Assembly (NCBI RefSeq): GCF_014652235.1
Contig: NZ_BMYK01000031.1
Location: 1-61,229, forward strand
DNA from: Pseudorhodoferax aquiterrae
Lineage (GTDB): Bacteria > Pseudomonadota > Gammaproteobacteria > Burkholderiales > Burkholderiaceae_C
Reading direction: 5' to 3'
DNA length: 61,229 bases
Below are positions 8,148-16,162 of this stretch, in pieces. Under the pieces are notes generated by a model, which worked only from the letters and a program-made list of their open reading frames with translations, did not search any database and had not been told where the DNA came from. The first letter of the stretch is position 1, and every line of letters starts with the position of its first letter. The position numbers and the translations under genes are program-made.

Positions 8148-9500
8148 ATGACCCATCTGACCCGGCGCCTGGTGCTGACCGCGGCTGCGTTGCTGCTGTC
8201 TTCCTGCGCCACCGGCCCTGTTCCCGACGGCGCCGACGCACGTCCGCCCATCGTCTTCGTGCACGGCAACGGCGACACCGCCGGGTCGTGGTTGACGACG
8301 ATGTGGCGCTTCGAGTCCAACGGCTGGCCGCGCGAGCGGCTGCACGCCATCGACATGCCGCTGCCCACCGCGCGCGACGACGACACGCGCGAACAGCCTG
8401 GTCGTTCGTCGACGGCCGAGCACCGTGACTACTTGCGCGCCGAAGTCGACAAGGTGCTGGCCCGCACCGGCGCGCGCCAGGTCGTGCTGATGGGCAATTC
8501 GCGCGGCGGCAACGCCATCCGCAACTACATCGCCAACGGCGGCGGCGAACAAACGGTGTCGCACGCCATCCTCGGTGGCACGCCCAACCACGGCGTCTGG
8601 GCGGTTCCCATCGAGGGCCTGTCGGACCGCAGCGAGTTCGCGGGCCACGGCCCCTTTCTCAGTGCGCTGAATGCGCCCAAGAATGCCTCTGGCGACGAGG
8701 TCACCGGCCCGGTGCGCTGGATGACGGTGCGCTCCGACGGCAACGACAAGTTCGCCCAAGCGGATGGCCTGTGGGTGGGCAAGCGCGGCGTGGCCACCGG
8801 CGTCACGGCCGCAGGCCCCGAACTCCAGGGCGCCACCAACGTCGTCATCCCGCGCATCGACCACCGGGAGACCTCTTACTCTGCTGCTGCCTTCGAGGCG
8901 GCCTACCGCTTCATCACCGGGAGCAGACCCGCGCGCAGCGACGTCGCCCCCGAGCCGCTGGTGTCCTTGTCTGGCAAGGTGAGTGGCGCTGGCACCAACA
9001 TCGGCTTGGCGGGTGCCCGCATCGAGGCCTTCGCCATCGACCCGCACACGGGCGAGCGCCTGGGCCCCGCTCTCTACACCGCTGTGGTGTCCGCTGCTGG
9101 GGCCTGGGGCCCGCTGGCGACAGACGCGCAGGCTCGCCACGAGTTCGTGGTCAGCGCGTCCGGCTACGCCACCACGCACTTCTACCGCAGCCCGTTTCCG
9201 CGCTCGACGACGGTGCTCAATTTCCGGCCAGAGCGTGTGCCCGAGGCCGACAGGAACGCAGCTGCGCTGGCCTTGATGACGCGGCCACGCGGCTACTTCG
9301 ACCCGGGCCGCGACAAGATGGCCTTCGACGGCCAGTCGCCACCGCCGGGCGCAGTGCTGGGCGCCGGTGTCGCGGTCTCGCGCATCAAGCCCACCGGCCT
9401 GCCGCGCGCCCTCGTGGCCGAATTCAACGGCGAACGTGTCGTGGGGCGGAGCTGGCCGCTGGCCGACAACCACGTGTCGGTCCTGGAACTGAGCTACTGA
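8148..9500 (+). CDS. Secreted alpha/beta hydrolase, lipoprotein
   Basis: This is a 450-residue exported hydrolase. The leader MTHLTRRLVLTAAALLLSSC ends in a lipobox (LSSC, Cys20), so it is probably membrane-anchored. The hydrolase core shows PPIVFVHGNGDTAGSW (oxyanion region) and the nucleophile elbow GNSRG at 116-120 (Ser118), followed by GGTPNHGVW, as in triacylglycerol lipases and polyester depolymerases. About 150 C-terminal residues (from VSLSGKVSGAG) look like a separate beta-sandwich domain; similar accessory domains occur in some bacterial lipases. Substrates could be lipids or polyesters; the sequence does not decide. The gene stands alone between the MFS gene and a small ORF. Confidence 0.78.
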   Translation: MTHLTRRLVLTAAALLLSSCATGPVPDGADARPPIVFVHGNGDTAGSWLTTMWRFESNGWPRERLHAIDMPLPTARDDDTREQPGRSSTAEHRDYLRAEVDKVLARTGARQVVLMGNSRGGNAIRNYIANGGGEQTVSHAILGGTPNHGVWAVPIEGLSDRSEFAGHGPFLSALNAPKNASGDEVTGPVRWMTVRSDGNDKFAQADGLWVGKRGVATGVTAAGPELQGATNVVIPRIDHRETSYSAAAFEAAYRFITGSRPARSDVAPEPLVSLSGKVSGAGTNIGLAGARIEAFAIDPHTGERLGPALYTAVVSAAGAWGPLATDAQARHEFVVSASGYATTHFYRSPFPRSTTVLNFRPERVPEADRNAAALALMTRPRGYFDPGRDKMAFDGQSPPPGAVLGAGVAVSRIKPTGLPRALVAEFNGERVVGRSWPLADNHVSVLELSY

Positions 9501-9613
9501 TGCGCATGGCCACGGCGCCCTGGGTTGCAAGCTGATCGACATTCGGGCTGCCATCCGACACGGGGGCCGCGCGGACGGCCTAATCTGTCAGCACACTTCA
9601 CAGGAGGCGTGCC

Positions 9614-9859
9614 ATGCCCGACAGCAAGAAGCTCGATCCGGACGGTGAACGGGCTGCGGCCACGCAGGCCATGGACAGCACGCCGATCAGCGGCAAAGAG
9701 CATGAGTACCGGGCTGACGGTGATCACCACCCGCGTCAGGATGGCGAAGTGCTGGAGCGGAAGCAGGATGCCGCAGCCCAAGCTGAGCCGCACATCGCCA
9801 AGGGGATTCCGGGTGCGGGCCGACCGCCTGAAACCGATTCAGCGCCGAACACGGACTGA
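9614..9859 (+). CDS. Small hydrophilic protein of unknown function
   Basis: This is an 81-residue, highly charged, probably disordered protein without cysteine, membrane segment or signal peptide. An exact AGGAGG ribosome-binding site (9602-9607) lies 6 nt before the ATG, which is the main support for real translation. Composition (many D, E, K, H and A; tail ETDSAPNTD) resembles small stress-associated hydrophilic proteins, but no family is recognised. It follows the hydrolase by 113 nt on the same strand and may be its own transcription unit. Confidence 0.6.
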   Translation: MPDSKKLDPDGERAAATQAMDSTPISGKEHEYRADGDHHPRQDGEVLERKQDAAAQAEPHIAKGIPGAGRPPETDSAPNTD

Positions 9860-9931
9860 TACCGCTGGTAGCTGGCGCACGCTGGGACCATCCCACCACC
9901 CTCTACCAGGACGGCCGTTCCACCGCATCGC

Positions 9932-10159
9932 TCACGGAGCGCTCTGTCCAAGCAGCTTCTTCAAGGTCGCGAGGTCTTTTTGGACATGCGCGACGTCCGA
10001 CGCGAAGCTTTCCTGGCTGGCGCCGGCCGGTCGCGGCACCACGAAGCTGAGCAGGCAGCCCTGCGCACAAGGCGTGACCCGGAATGCGTTGTGGACGCTG
10101 ACGCCATTGGGCAGCTTGACATCGTGGTCCAGCACACCGAATGGATTGGCGGGCGCCAT
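9932..10159 (-). pseudogene. C-terminal half of an SRPBCC (polyketide cyclase-like) protein
   Basis: The 75-residue product starts MAPANPFGVLDHDVKLPNG and continues through RVTPCAQGCLLSFVVPRP to a final helix DVAHVQKDLATLKKLL. That is the second half of the SRPBCC/START-type fold, in which full-length members are about 140-160 residues. The first half of the domain is absent. The ATG at 10159 shares one base with the TGA stop of the SMP-30 gene upstream (TGATG), so it could still be translated by coupling. It is most likely a remnant left by a deletion that joined it to the lactonase gene; a short functional protein cannot be excluded. Confidence 0.6.
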
Positions 10160-11046
10160 CAATCCCGCCCAAACCGCCGCTCCGCCAGCCCTGGCACCTC
10201 CAGATAGACCGCCAGCAGCGACCCTGCCCAGGGCTGCGCGCGCAACTGCGCCCGCGTGAGGAAGCGCTGCGCGGTCGTGATGTACAGCGTGCGCAGGTCC
10301 GGCCCGCCGAAGCACACGCAGGTCGGGTTGCTGACGGGCAGCGTGAGCACGCGGTCCACCGTACCGTCGGGCGCGTAGCGCACCACGCGGCCGCCCGCGA
10401 AGATGGCGTTCCACAGATAGCCCTGGCTGTCCACGCAGGCACCGTCAGGGCGTCCGCGGCCGCCGTAGTCCACGAAGACCTCGCGCGGCCCCAGCGTGCC
10501 GGCCGCCACGTCGAGCCCGAAGCGCCAGGTGATGTAGCGCCGCGTGTCGGAGAAGTACAGACGGTCTTCGGCCGGCGACAGGGCCACCGTGTTGGAGACG
10601 ATCACGTCGCCGAACTGGCGGTGCACGCGGCCGTCCGGGTCGACGCGGTAGAAGCTGCCGCTGCCGCGCGCGAGCTGGTTGTCCATGGTGCCCACCCACA
10701 GCCGCCCCCGGCTGTCACAGCGCCCGTCGTTGAGCCGGGTGTCCGTGCCCACGGGTTCGACCTGGCACAGCTTCTCGCGCGCGCCGGTGCCCAGATCGAA
10801 GGTCTCCAGCGCGAGATCGATGCCCAGCAACACGCGGCCGGGGCGGCGCAGCAGCGCCAGCGTGCCAAGGTAGCGCTCGTCGAATTGCCACACGTCGTGC
10901 CGCCCGCTGGCGGGGTGAAAGCGCTGCAACCGCGCCTGCTCGATGTCCAGCCACAGCAGGCTCTGGGTCTGTTCGCACCACAGCGGGGTTTCGCCGAGCA
11001 CGTCGCTGCCTGGCACGGCGCAGCGCACGCCTTCGCTGGTCTGCAT
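10159..11046 (-). CDS. SMP-30/gluconolactonase/LRE family protein
   Basis: This is a 295-residue six-bladed beta-propeller lactonase. Recognisable blocks are LGETPLWCEQTQSLLWLDIE (metal-site glutamate in GETP), TRLNDGRCDSRGRLWVGTM (Asn and Asp ligands), SNTVALSPAEDRLYFSDT, and RPDGACVDSQGYLWNA (catalytic-region Asp). Such enzymes hydrolyse sugar lactones to aldonic acids in the cytoplasm. The start at 11046 has AGGAGA upstream; the reading frame extends to 11088 but lacks support. It diverges from a TRAP substrate receptor over a perfect 17-bp palindrome, suggesting a shared sugar-acid catabolic regulon. The specific lactone is unknown. Confidence 0.85.
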   Translation of the reverse strand: MQTSEGVRCAVPGSDVLGETPLWCEQTQSLLWLDIEQARLQRFHPASGRHDVWQFDERYLGTLALLRRPGRVLLGIDLALETFDLGTGAREKLCQVEPVGTDTRLNDGRCDSRGRLWVGTMDNQLARGSGSFYRVDPDGRVHRQFGDVIVSNTVALSPAEDRLYFSDTRRYITWRFGLDVAAGTLGPREVFVDYGGRGRPDGACVDSQGYLWNAIFAGGRVVRYAPDGTVDRVLTLPVSNPTCVCFGGPDLRTLYITTAQRFLTRAQLRAQPWAGSLLAVYLEVPGLAERRFGRD

Positions 11047-11072
11047 GGAATCTCCTGGAAAGTGTTTTCTGG

Positions 11073-11089
11073 ATTGAACGACGTTCAAT
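11073..11089. promoter_or_regulatory. Perfect palindrome ATTGAACGACGTTCAAT, probable operator
   Basis: The 17-bp palindrome has 8-bp arms around a central A and lies midway between the divergent SMP-30 (start 11046) and TRAP receptor genes. A symmetrical site here would serve both promoters. Regulators of the GntR, LacI or IclR families bind sites of this kind, but none is encoded next to it. Confidence 0.6.
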
Positions 11090-11132
11090 TCTGCCGCCTA
11101 GAATCCCCGCCAGACTTTCGGAGGAGACTGTT

Positions 11133-12131
11133 TTGCGCATGAACAAGCACACCGTGGCGCTCGCGCTGCTGGCGGCCTGGACCGCGGCCACGGCCCAGGA
11201 CATCCAGGAACGCGTGATCAAGTTCGGCCATGTGAACCCGCAGGGCCACCATCTGTCCATGGGCGTGCAGAAGTTCGCCGAGCTCGTCGCGGCGCGCAGC
11301 GGCGGCAAGATCACGGTCAAGGAGTTCGCCGCCAGCACGCTGGGCGGCGAGCAGCAGCAGTTCAGCGCCACGCAGGGCGGCGTCCAGGAGATGGTGGTGC
11401 TGTCGGCCACGGTCACGGGCGCCGTGGTCAAGGAGTTCACGTTGCTGGACATCCCGTTCTCGTTCGCGCGCGGCGAACAGGTCGACACGCTGCTGCAGGG
11501 CCCGTTCGGCCAGGCGCTGCTGCAACGCCTGCCCGACAAGGGCCTCATCGGCCTGGGCTTCTGGGAGGCCGGCTTCCGCCAGTTCACGAACAGCCGCCGC
11601 CCGATCCAGACCGTGGAGGACTTGAAGGGCCTGAAGGTCCGCGTGATCCCGAACCCGATGTTCGTCGAGAGCTTCGCTGCGCTGGGCACCAACCCCGTGC
11701 CCATGGCGTTTCCGGAGCTCTACGGCGCGCTCGAATCGCGGGCCATGGACGCGCAGGAGAACCCGTTCGCGATCACGCTCTCCGCCAAGTTCTACGAGGT
11801 GCAGAAGTACCTCAGCGTGACCAACCATGTCTACACCGCGAGCCCGGTGCTGGTCAGCAAGCGCTTCTGGGACAAGCTCAGCGCCGCCGAGCGCAAGCTC
11901 CTGCAGGATGCCGCCACCGAGGCCGGCGCCTACCAGCGCAAGCTGAGCCGCGACACCTCGGTCGCCGCGCGCAAGGAGCTGGAAGGCAAGATGCAGGTCA
12001 ACGACGTGCCCGCGCCCGTGCTGGCGCGCATGCGCGAACTGACCGCCCCTGTGGCCGACAAGTTCGCGGCGAGCTACGACCCGGCGTTGGTCAAGCTCTA
12101 CCGGGAGGAGCTGGACAAAGCCAGGAAGTAG
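11133..12131 (+). CDS. TRAP transporter substrate-binding protein, DctP family
   Basis: This is a roughly 330-residue periplasmic receptor. It has a signal peptide (MNKHTVALALLAAWTAATAQ), an opening VIKFGHVNPQGHHLSMGVQKF, the mid-domain GLGFWEAGFRQFTNSRRPI, and LKGLKVRVIPNPMFVESFAALGTNPVPMAF, where the conserved Arg contacts the substrate carboxylate. A strong GGAGGAG site (11120-11126) lies 6 nt before a TTG at 11133 and 12 nt before the ATG at 11139; spacing favours TTG, but either is possible. The membrane subunits (DctQ, DctM) are not adjacent, so it is an orphan receptor or works with a distant permease. The lactonase neighbour suggests a sugar-acid ligand. Confidence 0.87.
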   Translation: MRMNKHTVALALLAAWTAATAQDIQERVIKFGHVNPQGHHLSMGVQKFAELVAARSGGKITVKEFAASTLGGEQQQFSATQGGVQEMVVLSATVTGAVVKEFTLLDIPFSFARGEQVDTLLQGPFGQALLQRLPDKGLIGLGFWEAGFRQFTNSRRPIQTVEDLKGLKVRVIPNPMFVESFAALGTNPVPMAFPELYGALESRAMDAQENPFAITLSAKFYEVQKYLSVTNHVYTASPVLVSKRFWDKLSAAERKLLQDAATEAGAYQRKLSRDTSVAARKELEGKMQVNDVPAPVLARMRELTAPVADKFAASYDPALVKLYREELDKARK

Positions 12132-12161
12132 GGCGCCACCCGCGCGCTGTGCAACGGGCGG

Positions 12162-13067
12162 TCAGCGCGGCAGGCCGTGCAACGGAATGTCGCGTTCGTG
12201 GCCGAGCTTTTCGAGCTGCTTGCGCGTGCGCGTGGCGAAGAAGGCCGCCACGGCGGCGTGCGTGGAGGCGGCCAGCATGGTCTTGCGCGAGGCGTCGGCC
12301 ACGCCGGCCGCCGCGCACAGCGCCTTGGCGAAGTGCGGCTCCAGCGCGGCCACGGCCACGCGGCCGTCTTTGCAGGGGTAGACACGGTAACCCGCATGCG
12401 CACCGCCGACCGAGCCCTGTGGCGTGGTGAGGCCCCAAGCACGCGGCAGGGCCAAATAGCCCGCCGCGTCGGCCAGCGCGACCTCGAGGAAATGGCCCTT
12501 GCCCTTGGCCGCGCGCAGCAGCTGGGCCTGCAGCACGGCCTCGCTGGCGGCCAGCGAGCCGCCCATGTCGGCGTACAGCGTGGGCGGCAGTTCGAGGCCG
12601 TTGACCAGGCCGTGCTCGGCCACGTAGGTCAGGTCGTGGCCGGGCTCCTCGGCACGCGCGTCGCCGGCGCCGACGATGGCCACCTGCGACAGCTGCGGAT
12701 ACAGCCGGTGCAGCTTGCGCCAGGAGAGTTCGAGCTTGGCCAGCGCCGAGGGGCGGAACGAGGTCAGCAGCACGTCGGTACGGGCCAGTTCGCGGTGCAG
12801 CGCATCCTGGCCCGCATCGGTTTTCAAGTTGGCCTGCAGCACCCGCACCCCTATATGCAACGCCGCATAGGCGCCCTGCGCATAGACGGCCATGGGGTCA
12901 CCCGGGCCGCCGTCGGGCGCGGGCGGTTCCAGCTTGACGCAGGTCGCACCCATGGCGCGGCAGCGCATCAGCGCGGCGGGGCCGGGCAGGTTGAGCGCCA
13001 GGCTCAGGATGCGCACGCCGGCCAGAGGGCGCGGCGCACGGGCGGGTCGGGAGGTCGTGCTGGTCAT
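12162..13067 (-). CDS. CoA transferase, family III (CaiB/BaiF)
   Basis: This is a 301-residue protein with family III features: PLAGVRILSLALNLPGPAALMRCRAMGATCVKLEPP at the N-terminus, ANLKTDAGQDALHREL, GHDLTYVAEHGLVNG, and a later ADMGGSLAASEAVLQAQL whose Asp fits the acyl-accepting aspartate. Members move CoA between carboxylic acids or racemise alpha-methylacyl-CoA. Typical members are 380-400 residues, so this is a short version, closer to AMACR-like forms. It converges with the TRAP receptor gene, 30 nt apart. A 6-bp GC hairpin (13078-13094) sits just upstream of its start. The substrate is unknown. Confidence 0.8.
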   Translation of the reverse strand: MTSTTSRPARAPRPLAGVRILSLALNLPGPAALMRCRAMGATCVKLEPPAPDGGPGDPMAVYAQGAYAALHIGVRVLQANLKTDAGQDALHRELARTDVLLTSFRPSALAKLELSWRKLHRLYPQLSQVAIVGAGDARAEEPGHDLTYVAEHGLVNGLELPPTLYADMGGSLAASEAVLQAQLLRAAKGKGHFLEVALADAAGYLALPRAWGLTTPQGSVGGAHAGYRVYPCKDGRVAVAALEPHFAKALCAAAGVADASRKTMLAASTHAAVAAFFATRTRKQLEKLGHERDIPLHGLPR

Positions 13068-13097
13068 GCGGAGGAGGGCGGCCGAAAGGGCCGCAAT

Positions 13098-14519
13098 CTA
13101 CCGCAGGCCGGGCAGCAGATCCTCGCGCTGGTGTCGCTCACGCGGCTCGCTGTGCGTTTCCACGGCGCGGTGGTTCAGCAGCTTGGCGTAGGTCAGCAGC
13201 TGCCGGTCTGCCCGCTCGGCATCGGCGCGCACGATCCGGCCTTGGACGGTCGCCACCGTGGTCTTGCCACGGCTCTCGTCGTCGATGTCGGTGCGGTGGT
13301 AGTTGCCGCCCTTCAGATCGATCTCGGCCTCGCCGAGCGCGCGCAGGACTTGCGCCTGCAGCACGGCGCTGCGCGTCTGTGTGACCGTGATGTCGCCCGT
13401 CGCACCCGTGCGCTGCACGCTGGTCTGCTGCGCCACGGCGTAGCGGGCCTGGCTGACCTCGGTGAGGTAGCCGTTCTGGTTGGTCTTGCGCGACTCGCCT
13501 TCGATGCGCAGTTCGAAATCGGCCAGCCCGTTCAGCAGCGGCGCCACCTGGTTCTGCACCGCGGAGGGCGTGCCGTCCAGCGGCTGCGCCTGATCGCCGT
13601 TGGCGCCGTGCAACTGCGCGAAGGCCTGGCGCAGCTGCGCCACGAGTTCGGCGCCGATGTGGCCGCGGTCTGCGGCCGCATCGAACTGCGCGAGGTACTG
13701 CGCGATGCTGGCCTGGCGCACATCTTCGGCAGCGGCGGCCAAGGGCGCGGCGGCGTCCAGGCGCAGCGACACATCGCCGGCCGAGCCCTGCACGTCGATG
13801 CGCTTCTCGCGCGCGTTGGCCTGCAGGCTGAAGCTGCGCAGCGGATCGTCCGCCTGCGGGCTGCGCACCGTGAGTTCGAGCGACGACAGCTGCTCGTCGT
13901 CGTAGGCCAGCAGGCCGGAGAGGTCCAGCTGCGGCGCATCCGCGCGGCCCAGGCCGGCCAGGGCCTTGTCGAAGCCCTCGGCCAGCGCGCCCAGGGCCTG
14001 GCGCTCGGCATCGCTCAGCGCGCCGTTGCTGCGCATGTCCACCTGCAGGCCGTTCTGCACGGTCCCCGATCCGCGGTTGACGGCGATGGACAGCTCCACG
14101 GTCGTGCCCGACTGCGTGCGGATGCGCAGCTGCAGCGTCACGGCGCTGTCGCGCGCGCTGGCCAGCGCGTCGCTGGCGGCCACACCGCTGGCGTGCTGCA
14201 CCAGCGTCTGCCGGTAGTCGCCGCCTTGCTCGGCCAGCCGCGTGAGCAGGGCGCCGCCCAGGCCGCGCCATTGCGAGGCGAGGCTGCCCGTGCCGCTGGC
14301 GGCGTTGCGCTGCATCAGGCTGCTGATCGCATCGCCGGGCGCGCTGGCCCAGCTGCGGGTCGGGCCGGTCGGGCGGTCGTAGACCGTGGACGGGGGCTCG
14401 CTGCGCCCGAGTTGCAGCACGGTGGACGGTGGCGTGGCGGTGGCCTCGGCCACGGGCTGGCGCGCCAGGGCCGCGCTGGCGGTCCATGGCGTGCTGCCGA
14501 CGGCGGATACGGTGGTCAT
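13098..14519 (-). CDS. Conserved protein of unknown function, 473 aa
   Basis: The product is not recognised beyond being a full-length protein with normal codon use. It has no signal peptide or membrane segment. The N-terminal 60 residues are rich in Ser, Thr, Pro and Ala and look disordered (MTTVSAVGSTPWTASAALAR). The middle contains beta-strand-like stretches (SAVTLQLRIRTQSGTTVELS; LSGLLAYDDEQLSSLELTVR), and the C-terminus is charged, with PRERHQREDLLPGLR. The layout recalls cytoplasmic or surface structural proteins rather than an enzyme. It lies 48 nt downstream of DUF779 on the same strand and might be the last gene of the ethanol operon, although nothing in its sequence links it to alcohol oxidation. 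Confidence 0.65.
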   Translation of the reverse strand: MTTVSAVGSTPWTASAALARQPVAEATATPPSTVLQLGRSEPPSTVYDRPTGPTRSWASAPGDAISSLMQRNAASGTGSLASQWRGLGGALLTRLAEQGGDYRQTLVQHASGVAASDALASARDSAVTLQLRIRTQSGTTVELSIAVNRGSGTVQNGLQVDMRSNGALSDAERQALGALAEGFDKALAGLGRADAPQLDLSGLLAYDDEQLSSLELTVRSPQADDPLRSFSLQANAREKRIDVQGSAGDVSLRLDAAAPLAAAAEDVRQASIAQYLAQFDAAADRGHIGAELVAQLRQAFAQLHGANGDQAQPLDGTPSAVQNQVAPLLNGLADFELRIEGESRKTNQNGYLTEVSQARYAVAQQTSVQRTGATGDITVTQTRSAVLQAQVLRALGEAEIDLKGGNYHRTDIDDESRGKTTVATVQGRIVRADAERADRQLLTYAKLLNHRAVETHSEPRERHQREDLLPGLR

Positions 14520-14567
14520 GCGGGTCGGGCACCTCGGTCGGGGCGGGGCGCCCGGATGGCGGCCCGT

Positions 14568-14954
14568 TCACGCGGTATCGGCTTTTCCCGTGCTTTCTGT
14601 AGCCTGCAGTGCGGCCCACTCGGCGTCCGTGAACAGCCGCGAGCGCGTGAGGAAGCGCCGGCCCGTCGGCCCCTCCAGCGAGAACATGCCGCCGCGGCCC
14701 GGCACCACGTCGATGATGAGCTGCGTGTGCTGCCAGTATTCGAACTGCGGGCCGCTGATGTAGAAGGGCATGCCGCCGATGCTGCCCAGCAGCCGGTCGT
14801 GGTCGCCCACGATGAACTCGCCCTGGGCATAGCACATGGGCGCGCTGCCGTCGCAGCAGCCGCCCGACTGGTGGAACATCAACGGGCCGTGCCGCGTGCG
14901 CAGCTGCTCGATGAGCACCAGCGCGGCCGGCGTGGCGGTGACGCGGTCGACCAT
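14568..14954 (-). CDS. DUF779 domain protein
   Basis: This 128-residue protein carries the DUF779 hallmark FHQSGGCCDGSAPMCYAQG (Cys-Cys plus Cys, possible metal site) and continues GEFIVGDHDRLLGSIGGMPFYI, then QFEYWQHTQLIIDVVPGRGGMFSLEG. Genes of this family are commonly next to acetaldehyde dehydrogenase genes of the ExaC/AcoD type, and one such gene lies upstream in the same operon here (18588-20108). A role as an accessory or metal-binding partner of that dehydrogenase is suggested by co-occurrence only. It starts 4 nt after the azurin stop codon. Confidence 0.85.
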   Translation of the reverse strand: MVDRVTATPAALVLIEQLRTRHGPLMFHQSGGCCDGSAPMCYAQGEFIVGDHDRLLGSIGGMPFYISGPQFEYWQHTQLIIDVVPGRGGMFSLEGPTGRRFLTRSRLFTDAEWAALQATESTGKADTA

Positions 14955-14958
14955 GGCC

Positions 14959-15408
14959 TCAGCCGAAGACCAGCTTGCCCTTCATCACCGACCAGTGGCC
15001 GGGGAAGGAGCAGAAGAAGCTGTAGTCGCCGCCCTTGGCCAGCTTGGCGGTCGAGAAGCTGATCCTGGTGCTGGCGCCGCCGCCGATGACCGGTGTGGCC
15101 GCGATGACGCGCTCGTCGCCCGGCTTCACGTAGTTCGCCCCGACACCGGCGTTCATGCCGGCCAGCGCCACCGAGCGCATGGCCGATGTCTCGGTCAGCA
15201 CCCAGTTGTGGCCCATGGCCGTGGCCGGCAGCTGGCCCGTGTGCTTGAGCGTGAGCTCGACCGTGGTGCAGTCGGCCGCGACCTTGAGCTCGGACTGGTC
15301 GAACTGCATCTGGTCGGTGGAGGCGATCGTGAGCGCGCAGGTCTTGGCCTGGGCGGCGCCGGCCAGCAGCAGGCCGGCGACGAGAAGAATGTGAGAGCTT
15401 CGATGCAT
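14959..15408 (-). CDS. azu: Azurin, periplasmic blue copper protein
   Basis: This is a 149-residue precursor with a Sec signal peptide ending near AGAAQA and a mature part of about 128 residues, the usual azurin length. All type I copper ligands are present: His67 (MGHNW), Cys133 (FFCSF), His138 (PGHW) and Met142 (MKG). The disulfide cysteines 24 and 47 are kept, as is VKPGDERVIA. Azurin shuttles single electrons in the periplasm. Here it lies in the ethanol-oxidation operon, downstream of a PQQ alcohol dehydrogenase and cytochrome c, so it is a candidate electron acceptor in that chain. Expression may be lowered by the 190-bp gap with a dispersed repeat just upstream. Confidence 0.95.
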   Translation of the reverse strand: MHRSSHILLVAGLLLAGAAQAKTCALTIASTDQMQFDQSELKVAADCTTVELTLKHTGQLPATAMGHNWVLTETSAMRSVALAGMNAGVGANYVKPGDERVIAATPVIGGGASTRISFSTAKLAKGGDYSFFCSFPGHWSVMKGKLVFG

Positions 15409-15475
15409 GTCAGTGATCCATGTTGTTGCGCGCCACCCGTCTCGCACGAGGTGGCTTGCGTGTCGCGGAACGGGT

Positions 15476-15526
15476 GGCCGCGGAGCAGGCCATGCCAGCA
15501 GACGCCGCGGAACGGGCTCTGCCCGG
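15476..15526. repeat. Dispersed GC-rich repeat, copy 1
   Basis: The segment begins GGCCGCGGAGCAGGCCATGC and ends GGAACGGGCTCTGCCCGG; it recurs with few differences at 61180-61229 on the same strand. It lies in the 191-bp gap between the azurin start and the pentapeptide-repeat gene, inside an operon. A 9-bp inverted repeat (GCCACCCGT at 15432-15440, ACGGGTGGC at 15470-15478) abuts it, and a GC-rich stretch ending CCCCCTGGGGGG follows. No protein is encoded. It looks like a REP-type intergenic element of this genome. Confidence 0.65.
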
Positions 15527-15599
15527 CCGCTGGCGGCGCCCCCTGGGGGGTATGGGCGGCCTACACGAAGTGAGGCCGGCCAAACGGGGGAGAGCCTGT

Positions 15600-16160
15600 T
15601 CACCAATCGACGGGGCAGCCCGTGCAGCCCTCGAACTCCACATCGGAGAACACCGCGAAGCGCAGCTTGGTGCCGCGCATCGAGGCATTGCGGAAGGTCG
15701 ACGTGCTGAACTTGGTCTCCTGCACGTCGGCGCTGTCCAGCCGCGCACCCTCGTAGCGCGTGCCGATGGACCAGGCGCCCGAGAGGTTGGCGGCCGTGAG
15801 GTCGGCCTGCGTGAAGTCGGACTTGCTCATGCGCGCCGACTCGAAATCCGCGCCCACGAGGCGGGCGCGCACGAAGCGCGCCTGCGCCAGGTAGGCCTTG
15901 CCGAACTGCGCGGCCAGCGCGCTGGCGTCCGTGAAGTCCGCGCCGACCAGGTTGGCCGCGCGCAGGTCGGCGCGGTCCAGGTTCGCGCCGCGGAAGTTCG
16001 CGCCCTGCAGGTCCTTGCCCACGAGGTTGGCGAAGCGCAGGTCCGCACCGGCGCATTGCGCGCGCGGGCCGGGCGTGCAGGTGGCCGCGGGTGTTTGCGC
16101 GGCAGCACCCAGCGATGCGGCCAGCGCCGCCGCGCCCACGAGGATGCGAAGCGGCCGCAT
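15600..16160 (-). CDS. Pentapeptide-repeat protein, exported
   Basis: This is a 186-residue protein with a Sec signal peptide (MRPLRILVGAAALAASLGAAAQ). It then has a run of A(D/N)LxxA pentapeptides (GADLRFANLVGKDLQGANF, RADLRAANLVGADF), which form a right-handed quadrilateral beta-helix. It ends in CTGCPVDW, a cysteine pair that could bind metal or form a disulfide. The gene follows the PQQ alcohol dehydrogenase by 2 nt, so the two are tightly co-transcribed. Similar proteins accompany PQQ ethanol dehydrogenases in pseudomonads, where their role is not known. A periplasmic scaffold or assembly function is a guess. Confidence 0.87.
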   Translation of the reverse strand: MRPLRILVGAAALAASLGAAAQTPAATCTPGPRAQCAGADLRFANLVGKDLQGANFRGANLDRADLRAANLVGADFTDASALAAQFGKAYLAQARFVRARLVGADFESARMSKSDFTQADLTAANLSGAWSIGTRYEGARLDSADVQETKFSTSTFRNASMRGTKLRFAVFSDVEFEGCTGCPVDW

Positions 16161-16162
16161 GT

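Noticed and set aside
13078-13094. Hairpin GCGGCC-GAAAG-GGCCGC as a terminator
   Set aside because: The stem is only 6 bp and no T tract follows on either strand.
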